64,000 bases of DNA, taken from IMG/VR virus record IMGVR_UViG_3300025108_000020, positions 1 to 64,000 of that record; one strand, written 5' to 3'. Both the position numbers and the translations under genes were made by a program. The notes under the pieces are model-generated. The model saw only the letters and a program-made list of their open reading frames with translations. It searched no databases and was not told the origin of the DNA. The DNA is from a virus. This document shows, piece by piece, positions 10,501 through 18,300 of this stretch; positions within the stretch are counted from its first letter, which is position 1; each line of letters begins with the position of its first letter.

Positions 10501-11369
10501 AGGTTCTTAGTACCTTGCAGTCTATAACCTGCAAAGTTACCCATGACGATGTTAGATTCTAACTCGTCACTGCTGGAAAGAATACCAGCATATTGCATTG
10601 CGCTGGCACCAATCGCAATATTGCGACGGTTAAGGACTGTTTGTCCAATACCAGCACCGGCAAAGTCACCAATAAAGATGGAAGAGTCAGCACTGCTAAG
10701 ACCTACAGCAGCATCACGACCAACTCTAATAACATCATTAGAGAATGTAATATTACTGAAGGATGATACCCCAGTAATTTCTACATTATTTGCAGTAAGT
10801 GCATGCCCTACATTTACTTCGTAGTAGTCAGCATTTGTACCACTAAGAGTAGTTACAACACCCGCAATTGCACGGAAATCAGTTACACCTAGGGTAGAGA
10901 ATCCAGCAGCACCAACATCTAATGTGGCAGCAGTTGCAACACCAGATATATTCCAGTTTCTAGCATTAGCCTCGTCATAAACGAGGTCTCCTGTTACATT
11001 AAGGTTTCCGCCAACATTAAAGTCGCCAGCGACTGTACCAATACCAGATGTAAAGAAGTCATCGACAACTGTCCAAGAATCAACTCTTCCTTGAGAATCA
11101 AGGATAAGAACTTTAGATGCTTGAGGTTTGCCGTAATCAGCAGGGTTGTCATTAAAAAGACTGGTGTAGTATTCACCACCAATAGGAATTGGTGCTGAAC
11201 CAGGACCAGCAGGGTTACCAATATATAATTTTTTGTAAGACTTACCAGCACCAACATCGCTGGTATCGTATGCATATACAAGTTCGCCAAACGATACGCC
11301 AGTACCAACTGGAGATATATTCGGCGGGGAGGTTCCAAGTGTCCTTTTTAAGAGAATCGTTGCGGACAT
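4587..11369 (-). CDS. Giant fibre/whisker-position protein: repeats, beta-helix, LamG
   Basis: 2260 aa in the place where T4 has gp12/wac. The N-terminal ~110 residues look like an attachment head. About residues 520-1090 hold repeated units ending in ITAGVVTSLVGTYATITTVD or close variants, with further copies near 1920-1990. About 1140-1360 is a right-handed beta-helix-like segment beginning FVSTNGVDDGDASRG. About 1440-1635 is a LamG/concanavalin-like domain (FTIEFWAYAN, WKHYALARDGTDTRLFVDG), a probable glycan-binding module. The C-terminus ends NSIDGGTF, resembling the end of the next 70-aa protein. Role inferred: long virion fibre for host attachment. The T4 identity is unclear, so no symbol is given. 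Confidence 0.88.
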   Translation of the reverse strand: MSATILLKRTLGTSPPNISPVGTGVSFGELVYAYDTSDVGAGKSYKKLYIGNPAGPGSAPIPIGGEYYTSLFNDNPADYGKPQASKVLILDSQGRVDSWTVVDDFFTSGIGTVAGDFNVGGNLNVTGDLVYDEANARNWNISGVATAATLDVGAAGFSTLGVTDFRAIAGVVTTLSGTNADYYEVNVGHALTANNVEITGVSSFSNITFSNDVIRVGRDAAVGLSSADSSIFIGDFAGAGIGQTVLNRRNIAIGASAMQYAGILSSSDELESNIVMGNFAGYRLQGTKNLMIGDKVGFALSSPGNDENIALGNQSMYGETFPVVDGVSLSVSIGDQTAVADYDQTEDVTETSGSGVGLLVRLQTGSTGLITNIEIVAPGDGYEVGDTFTMPFGFQTLTGSVTSKDGRFLGGGTGTRQQKQNIAIGPYTLFSVDGSRNIAIGYSAGNDTLGSGNVIIGYERNVAIGDSDNQLAIGNSTINWIDGNQLGYVGIGTTRPFGLLDVGGVVIVDKGTGNTVIAGVTSVPQIDANDIGVEDIKVTAGLATDFAITNAKIQSGIITDTVGTAATITNVDFVNADIEAAKITAGIITDIVGTAATITTIDATEGDIVNAKITAGVVTSLVGTYATITTFDSNEGDINTLKTVAGVVTSIVGYGLTYTVGDFANLDALDAKITTGIITSLTGTYVTFQDANFQDDVRVGGALTVVGDLTVNGTTSFVQSTVVQITDKNIELGFSSTGGHADATADNGGIILKGSTDKEFIYDQAREGWESNLKFIPSADGTLDIGTTDREWKDIYIDGTAHLDAADILDAKITAGIITSQVGTYATITTVDIETLDAKDVNITGLAVTDIVGTAATITTIDATEGDIVNAKITAGIITSLVGTAATIGDVEITGDLRVGGATTFTGNVTFNGGTIGLGDSTTDNIVFTGEVDSDIVPDDDDTFDLGSATKEWKDIYIDGVARVDDLIVDSTVGTYATITTADIDVLDARQTNITGLAVTDIVGTAATITTIDATEGDIVNAKITAGVVTSLVGTYATITTVDIETLDAKQTNITGLAVTDIVGTAATITTVDFEVADILNATVSVGIATSAFVQAGFITSLYDSTGVVGLNTQHMLSTNPDGTITWREPAQIGIATINAKLDTWFVSTNGVDDGDASRGRTPERPYRTIAYALSQISNIGVNDILNIAAGEYEEVFPLIVPAGLTVKGAGLRATKICPTVATKQKDCFLMNDRSVVEDVTIANMYFDTAGNQGYAFKYAPGIAITSRSPYVQRVTVFNKGSNTSASDPYGYGSADSAPSSYIAGGGAYIDGSEVASGSLEAAFLFNEVTFIVPNSKGLIMTNGARTEYLNCFSYFAAEAIKGTSGSLGISSAGETRLRLTGITTVGVGNTITVFDTDGTTGVATAVVASYDGTYIGVTGKQTGFELLNARTAKAVTFNDDAQLDTTVKKFGSASLALDGTNDSISVPSSGDIGFGTNIDFTIEFWAYANTTGLTSATLFDLRDNGTDAEGISIAYRAAGEVDMRVGTTTAITGSGAGIATGVWKHYALARDGTDTRLFVDGTQRGIKTSDTTDYGASKGIVIGADFDGASQNVTGWIDDFRIERGVAKYTANFTAPTAAHTGDKDTVLLLDFNGASGVTTTTDNVIRNQDIRITQSGGGIGTATKVILADYSEFGADMRSVGCAVEYGQKGVIADGDGVSLRMFALNFNHVGSGGDFTNDPNLAIQANEVTELNNGDVSFVSIDQRGDFRVGDAFFVDQENGTVSFSQQVTSLQALSSLQITDGTNSSTVTPTSGTFGNIQISGNNIESTSGDINIDPAGAGDINITGDVNVLGILTATTIQLDSFQKNDTSIALDDSGANGTIRFNTDNVEGMRLDANQKLGIGTAAPRQRLDVLDTAKFERLDVTGVSTFAERVDFNLSIDAVDAKITAGVVTSLVGTYATITTVDIETLDAKDVNITGLAVTDTVGTAATITTIDTESLDAFDAKLTGIAVTNAVFTGIASFKDDVKLHFGDDDDLSIYHDGNNSYIDDSGTGTLAIRSNQIELQKYTGETLANFTADGRVTLHYNNGIKLETLAIGASVRGVTQTGTIDVATDANIHSTLTVDQGTILTGIVTSSAGVEAININVSGILTTNNFRVTGVSTVADITIGAGSSSTKINTNSGELVLDSAAGQVTVQDNLSIIGYGTFRDGLYYRSDQGGLTGIGYSGPNGVAFFEADGRLVSGLSTVGFLTTSNYMLTTDENNIPIWSNSIDGGTF
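8130..9760 (-). repeat. Intragenic repeats encoding VGTxATITT/ITAG units
   Basis: Many tandem or interspersed units encode nearly identical peptides (VGTAATITTIDATEGDIVNA and variants). Three good examples are near 8305-8376, 8755-8826 and 9535-9606. Their amino acids match almost completely while many third positions differ. This is a protein repeat array, probably a coiled or beta-stranded fibre shaft. Confidence 0.85.
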
Positions 11370-11581
11370 TAGAAGACACCTCCGTCAATGATGGCAGCAG
11401 GGAAATTTTTTGTTGTTTTGAAGGCGTTCGACGCCGCTTCATATACCAGGATTGAACCATCCTGTAAGTCTGATGCATCAACATCAGCAAGCAATGACAA
11501 TCTACCGCCAGAGCCACCCCCAAGGGCACCACTGGCAATAACTTTTACTTGATTTGATGTGCCTATTCGTAATGATGGCAT
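11369..11581 (-). CDS. Small virion-associated protein with IDGGVF C-terminus
   Basis: 70 aa starting MPSLRIGTSNQVKVIASGAL, with a GGGSGG linker and the C-terminus AAIIDGGVF. The end matches that of the 2260-aa fibre protein (SIDGGTF), and the genes overlap by 1 nt. This suggests the two share an assembly interface or that the small gene arose from a fibre terminus. It lies between a putative baseplate protein and the fibre gene in the late operon. Function unknown; a structural role is inferred from context. Confidence 0.75.
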   Translation of the reverse strand: MPSLRIGTSNQVKVIASGALGGGSGGRLSLLADVDASDLQDGSILVYEAASNAFKTTKNFPAAIIDGGVF

Positions 11582-11919
11582 TACCTTGTTACTCCTGCTC
11601 TGACTAGGACCATTCCTTCAACAACCTTATACTTGAATCCGCCAGAATCTTCAAGATTTACATCGTAAAAGTATCGCCCTGGCTTAATATCAGCTGTAAG
11701 CGTAGATGCCAGAGATATCTGGATCTGACCCTGTTCGGGATCGGTAACTGTGGACGCGAATGATACGGCAGTAGTACTTCCCGCCCACTTTCTCATTTGA
11801 GATGTGGCGGTATAGTTTGTTAGATTCAAAAATGTGCCTGTGTCGTTATCTCCTAGACTAAAACCATGTTGAAAATCAACACCTGTATCGACTGAGAGAT
11901 TAGCAATGTAAACTGCCAT
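11581..11919 (-). CDS. Small structural protein, beta-sandwich (baseplate upper-like)
   Basis: 112 aa, beta-rich. It starts MAVYIANLSVDTGVDFQHGF and contains the pattern LTNYTATSQMRKW ... GQIQISL ... PGRYFYDVNLED, which resembles the N-terminal Ig-like domain of BppU-type baseplate proteins. That resemblance is by eye only. It is the first gene after a CTAAATA late promoter and leads, through 1-nt overlaps, into the 70-aa protein, the giant fibre, gp13, gp14, gp15 and gp16. Confidence 0.8.
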   Translation of the reverse strand: MAVYIANLSVDTGVDFQHGFSLGDNDTGTFLNLTNYTATSQMRKWAGSTTAVSFASTVTDPEQGQIQISLASTLTADIKPGRYFYDVNLEDSGGFKYKVVEGMVLVRAGVTR

Positions 11920-11942
11920 TCTTTACATCACGGATTATCCTA

Positions 11943-12104
11943 TTAGGTATTTAGTTTCCTTAATTCCTGTAATACCTGTTGGAGGGTTAATTTAATTTCT
12001 AAAACATCTGTTTTCAGCATTTCCATGTCAGTAGGAGGAATACTTTGAGTATCTTCGGAAGCAAATCCATGATACTTTAAAAACTCAGAGTGTGGATTTC
12101 TCAT
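11943..12104 (-). CDS. 53-aa coiled-coil protein
   Basis: The frame starts ATG at 12102-12104 and ends TAA at 11943-11945. It encodes MRNPHSEFLKYHGFASEDTQ and then a Leu/Lys-rich helix (about residues 28-52) with heptad-like spacing. Its start overlaps the stop of the upstream 67-aa gene by 4 nt. The upstream protein also ends in a predicted coiled coil, so the two may pair. Function unknown. Confidence 0.65.
   Translation of the reverse strand: MRNPHSEFLKYHGFASEDTQSIPPTDMEMLKTDVLEIKLTLQQVLQELRKLNT
11948..11954 (-). promoter_or_regulatory. T4-type late promoter (CTAAATA)
   Basis: Minus-strand CTAAATA lies 28 nt upstream of the ATG at 11919, inside the last codons of the 53-aa gene. It would drive the operon from the 112-aa protein through gp13-gp16. 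Confidence 0.6.
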
Positions 12105-12304
12105 AATTTATTCGCAATTTTAACTAACATAGATTTAATATCATCAATATCCTTTTTCATATCATCAAGTTCCTGCCTTTCATTTTTCTTGGCACTTTTC
12201 TCTCTTTGATAAGCATAATAAGCAGAGTCATCGCCGTTAACGATGGCTCCGGTATCAGAATCTCTCCAGAGATTAGAATGCCCTTCAACGGGAATTAAAC
12301 TCAT
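12101..12304 (-). CDS. 67-aa protein with C-terminal coiled coil
   Basis: Starts MSLIPVEGHSNLWRDSDTGA, followed by a charged helix (KKNERQELDDMKKDIDDIKS) with clear heptad periodicity to the C-terminus. It overlaps the stop of the 2440-aa gene by 4 nt and the next 53-aa gene by 4 nt. The N-terminal pattern around residues 8-25 is seen in small T4-like late proteins, but I cannot name it. It may bridge or trimerise baseplate or fibre components; this is inference. Confidence 0.75.
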   Translation of the reverse strand: MSLIPVEGHSNLWRDSDTGAIVNGDDSAYYAYQREKSAKKNERQELDDMKKDIDDIKSMLVKIANKL

Positions 12305-15300
12305 GCTACAGCAATTACTCTCAAATTCTTAATTACGGGATGTTTTGCTTGATTAGTTCCTGTGAATACAATTTTAATTTGTAATCCGTTGAAACTTGGC
12401 AGGTCATCTACAGAGTATGTATATTCCCTATATTGGGTCTCGTCAGCACCAACAAAGGAATCTGACATACCATCATTTTGGGTTGGATCAATTACTTGAT
12501 CACCAATACCATCTCCATCAGTATCAAGAAGATTTCTAAATCCGGGGAACAATTCAAAATCAGGTGTTACCTCACTAGAGTCTGTTTTCATAATGCTATA
12601 CAGAGCTCTAAATTCACACTCAATCGGTCTACGAGCTTCAAAAATAAGTTTGATTGAAGTTGCAGGATTCTTAGTATAGATCGGTTGCGACATATAATAA
12701 GAAGCATGGGGATCATTGAATCTGGACTTAACTCTAGGATCAGTACGATAATCCAGAACAGGATTATTGAGTCTGTTCTCATAGAATAGTGCGTTAGCAC
12801 CTTCAAGATTCACGGTAGGTGAATTAAATTTGTCTCCACTATTTGCAAGTTCGACTGTGAATGTAAATGACTTGTTTCTTGGTAATGATCCAAGTCTAGC
12901 TGACTCGTTAGTTCTAGCAGCAAGAAGTCTTGTTGTCTCAAGAATGTTATTTCTATTGAGGTTTAAATCTTCAAATCCCTGATCAAGGAAAGATGTCTCT
13001 GAACCGTCAGGAGAAGTACCTGTAACACTTCTCATTTGTAGAGAAATGAAGTCTGTGGGTCCAAAGGTGGAAGCATCTAATAGTGGTCTTACAGCGTCAA
13101 ATTGGATGTTTTTAGAAGCATGTACTTGTTGACCACCACCAGCGGCTTCTTCTTGGAAAGATACCTGAGGAATGTTATTAGAGTTGTCATCAACAGATCT
13201 ACTAGATCCTCTGTCAACTTTTAAATAATATTCGTCAATACCTCTAAGAATGGTTTGCACATCATGCTCAGTATTAATTTTTCTTAAAGAAACCCCATTG
13301 TATTCATACTTGTTCACGATATCATCTTTGAGATGATTCAATGCGTTCGAGTCATCTACACCCCTTACAACACCACCAAGACTTGAAACTCCAACAGTAG
13401 TGTAAGAAATAATTTCACTGTTAATAAACGCATATCCAGTGTTTGCGGCACTAACTACAGCACCTTCAAATGTACTAAATTGTGTAGTTGATGCAACAGA
13501 GATAGAAGTTTCATTTGATGCTAAATTTACGGACAATTCCGTAGGAATAACATCAGATTGGACATCTGAAAGAATTACCTTGTTCAAAGGACTATGCATA
13601 CCATGATTACGATGAGATACTTTAAAGTATTCTCCAGTGTACACACTTCCGGTTGCATTAAAACTAGTAATATCTAAACCAGTTGCGATTATAGAACCTG
13701 AAGTATGGGAATAAGTAGCCTCATTTCCAGCTGAGGTATCAAAAGTTTCTGCTTGAACATCTGTGAGATACAGAGTATCGATACCATTAATAGAGTTAAT
13801 CCCAATACGAACACCAGAACCAGATCCACCAACATCTGCAGTTGTTAGTCCGATTACATCACCAACTTTGTACCCTCTACCAGAAGCAGCAACAGTAACT
13901 GCAGTAACAGCTGAGATGCCAGCACCAATAGTGGTGTTTAAGGTAAGACCTTCTCCGTTACCATTAATATTGTATGTCGTTATTGGATTGGTGGGAGTGC
14001 CATAATTGGAACCACCTGTAAGAATACCGACTACTCCCGTTACAGGACCACCCTTATCTTCAATATATCCATAGCGATATGTAGAGGTTTGTTCACTAAT
14101 CTTACGACCAGCAGTAAATACTGTGCCGATTAGCCCAGCATTTGTTGTTGTTACGATACCAAGTTTTCCTTTCTTAGGAATACCAATGATGGGATCAAAA
14201 GATAATGGGGGAAGAAAACCGTTATTTGGTTCAACTGGTGGGTTGAAGAATGTTAATAGACCCTGCTCCGATGTATAATTCGCTCTGTATAGAGTGAATG
14301 TAAGGTCTTCAAACTGTGTGGGTGTCCAAGTTGCACCGTTTTGTGACTTGAACAATGAACCCATAGCAAATTGCTGAGAGTAAATTTTACCCTTAGCAGA
14401 AGGTAGTGACTGTGCATTCAGGGCTTTCTGACCCATTTCACCACAATATACCTCATACTCATCACTATCTGACAAGATAACAATGGCATAAGACTCGTCT
14501 GGATCTAAGTAGAATGGAGTGTCAAATCTAACATTAGTTGCAACAGAACCATCTGCAGATGTTGTAATATCTGAAGGGCGAATAGTTGCCTGAGCAGCTC
14601 TATCGATAACAAACAGAGTTGGAGTACCCAATTCAACTGTTCTAATTTCAATCCTTACGGGTGTTGTTCCTGCATTCTTAGTTGCAAAGAACAGATCAAG
14701 CGAGGTAATCCAAGCTCCTTCTGGTCCAGTCACAATCGTTTGTGCCAGCGGGTCTCTTCTTCTTACGCGGACAACACGAGTTCTATTAATAACTCTAGTA
14801 CGGTTTCTAATGACCGTTCTAGTTCTATCAATAACTCTTGTATTATTGATGATTACTGGCGGTGGTGGTGGAGGAGGATTTGGAATTGTTCCTCTAATAT
14901 CAATCGTAGAAAGATTGGTAATTGTGGTTGTTTCAAGTGTAGTAATTCTAATATCTGTTTGAACAACTCTTGTTGTACCAGTTGCGGTATAACGAGTGGT
15001 AGCATGAGAAATTAAAGTAGATCCTGGTGCTGGGTTTGCATTAGATTGACTAGATGTCAATCTAAAGTCTCTATTACCAGATCTAATTCTAACTTGAGGT
15101 GTGGGTGTCTGATTAGGATCTCTTAAGAAGATGGAACCAAATAGATCACCAAAGTCATCAGATACTAATCTTACCCCTGCTACACTCGCTTGTGCGCCAC
15201 TTGTAAGACCTCTAATGACCATTCCAGTAGGAGCGAATCCGAAGAACGCTCCCTGCGCTTGAGCAGCAAGTGAAGTAACATCAATGTTTAAGACGGTAGA

Positions 15301-18300
15301 TGCCTGAGAGTAACCGTTTGGAAGAGTAGATGAAGGATCGTAGGGATTTACAGTGTATGTTGTTGTGGGAGCATTGAACGGTCCAATCTTATGATTTGGA
15401 GCAGCCAATCTAAACTCAAAGGCTGTTGCACCAATAGTTCCTCTAATAGTTTCACCTATTTGGAAAGAACCAGAAACATTAGAGACTTCTAGCAACTTGG
15501 GAATAATATCAACCCCACCCTGGTTATCAAAGAAAGGATAGAAATTAGTAAATGGTTTTAATCCAATTGCATTAAATTCAATATTTCTAGAACGGCAGAA
15601 TGGATCAAAAGTTTCCTCTGCAATAAAAGTATTCTCAGATCTAATGTCATCTCTCTGTACAGTTCTACCAGTTTCTCTAGTAGTTACAGAAGCTGAACCT
15701 CCAAGAGCACCACCTCTAGTCAAACTAAAGTTTGCAGCAACTTGGTTATTGAATACAGTAATACCAATAGTATTACGGATAGTATTTTGAGTCTCTCTAG
15801 TATTGATCCAATTATCAATAGAAGGGTTGAGTTTTAATTCGCCAGTGTATGCAACAACATGGAATGGATTAATGTTGTTTACTCTTGTAGCAAACTCTTG
15901 CTTAATATATTCAACTTCTTCATATTTTAGGGACAATAGATTACCAGTCTTCTGAGTATTTCCATCATCAAGTAATAAGAAGTTAGTACTATAATCGATC
16001 TGAGATACTGGTAAGTCGGACTTAGCAGCAACCTGAAGTGCAGAAGACTCAAATTCTCGTAATGGTCTTAGTTCACCAAGGTCCCTATCAATCTCAGCTG
16101 GTGAACTGGGATGCATAAAATCAAAGGTCTTGAAGTTGTCAACAAAGAAACCAGATTTAAATCTTGTAAGACCTTGAGCATCTCTAATTTGTAGAGACTC
16201 TGCGCTCTTTTCTAAGAGGTTGAGGCTAGTAACTACTTCTAAGTTTTCGACTCTATCAGCAAGATCGCCAATATCTCTCATCGTATAACGACGATTATCC
16301 TTCAGATAAACTCTTGCTTCTTCAACATCCTTAAGATACGCAGGAAGAAGAATTGTACCAATCTCCATTCCTGGTCCAGACACTACTGGGGGAATTGGTT
16401 GTCTAGCTGCCTTACCCTTTAATAAGTCAAAATTACCATCAGGGAGGAGAACTAACTTGTCAATTCTAGGTAGATAGAAATCATAATCGAAAGTCATTGA
16501 CTCATTAGGAGTCAAGATTCTATCTGGTTTTCCTACGAAATCTCTAGAGGTATAGAAGAAAGGCGATTCCGAAGCAGAAGCTGGATTATATGTAGGAACT
16601 CTAGGTCTAAAGTCTAAAACATCTTGTGCCTCAATACGCCTCGGTCCAATCTGTGGAATATCATTTTTATATCTTTCTTCATCGTAACTATTAACCGTGA
16701 AGACATCTCCAGTATCTCCACTAGGTACATCATATCTGTTATGAATAATCAAAAGTTGTCTATGAGGAACATATGCACCTCTATTTCTTACTACTCTTGA
16801 ATAATCATAGTATTGGTCTCTTTGACCTTTATCTAGTAGATAACTGGAAGTAATATCTCTATACTTACCAGGAACAAATGCCTGTAAGACCGCAGTAGTG
16901 TTCGACTCTTCAAAAACTAGTGGTTCTAAAACAGAAAACTTATCGCCAGTAAGATAAACGATTGAAATTTCATTACTAGCTGCATCAATAGAAACTACTT
17001 TTGCAATTGCTTTGCTAGTAGTACCAGAAATGTTTTCTCCAATAATGGCACTAGTGAATACATCATCTGTAGATACAAATACTAACTTATCAAGTATAGG
17101 AGCAGAAGTATCTAATGACTCGTAGATAGCGACAATATCTGTAGAATCTGGTTCATGCAAAGAAATGTCTCTGTCCTGAACTCTCAGTCCATACAATTCA
17201 CTATGATTTAATCCATCATTTACACTCGTGGCAGGATCGCTACCAGAGCTCCTATTTGACGATCTAGTGACTGAAACTTGCTGACATCTCTTAAATTCTT
17301 TTACTTTATTTTTAATATTAGCCTTAGTAACTGTGACATTAACTGTCATTCCAGTTTGTGAAGCATCGAGTCCAGTAATTGTAAGTTGTGTTGGACTTAC
17401 TGTTACTTGATCCTCTTGAATTACAGCAATAGTTCCGTTAGAATATTGTGCTTGATATCTCTCTTCATCAAAAGCTGCAAATGATGCATCATCAAGATCT
17501 ACAGAAGAAATAGGAAGAACTAATTGACCAAGTGCATTTGTAGACTCATTTTGAACTTGAGCAGAAAGAAAAAGAGATGATCCCGTAAAATCAACATTAG
17601 AAACATTGAGATCGGGAATAACCGTAATCAAAGATGCATTTTCCGTGCTATTATCTTGCTGACCAATTTTAATTTGACCAGTAAAAGTGGCCACCGAACC
17701 ATCATATAGATTTGAAACCGTGGTCATAGCACCAACGGTCATCGACTGCAAATCAGCAGCAATGGTAACGACAACATTTTCAACTTGAGTTTCTACACTA
17801 CCAATTTTTCTAGTGTATCTAATAATATCACCAGGCTTGAATCTTTGAAAACTATCGATCCTAGGTGCAGTTACTGTTGCAGTAGCACCTGCTTTAACCA
17901 TACTAATCTCACCTGTTCCTAATCTAGGTGGAATTCTGTCAGTTAGTTTCTTATTAGCGACAAAACTGTTACCACTTTGAGCAAACGAGAAAACATCATT
18001 TATACCGTAAGCAGTAACTTCTTCAATGGTTCTTGGAAGTTCATCAGTACCATTAACTAAGATAGTTTCTCCTCTTCGGAACGAACCCGAGGTTTGAGTA
18101 ACTTGAATTGTACTACTACCAGCACCTGCAGATACTGCAAATGCATTAGCACCACTTTCTTTACCGACAATAAACGCCGACTTAATAAGTTCAGTTGAGC
18201 TTACATTGTCACTTAGTTTTAGTGTTGTGTATGTTTGAACATCATACAAATACAGATCAAACTCTGTAGATGCATTTTCATATTTTTGATCTCTTAATCC

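Noticed and set aside
5200-11500. Many ORFs on both strands inside the large fibre gene
   Set aside because: They are shadows of the repeated coding sequence; none has a separate ribosome-binding site or overlap pattern.
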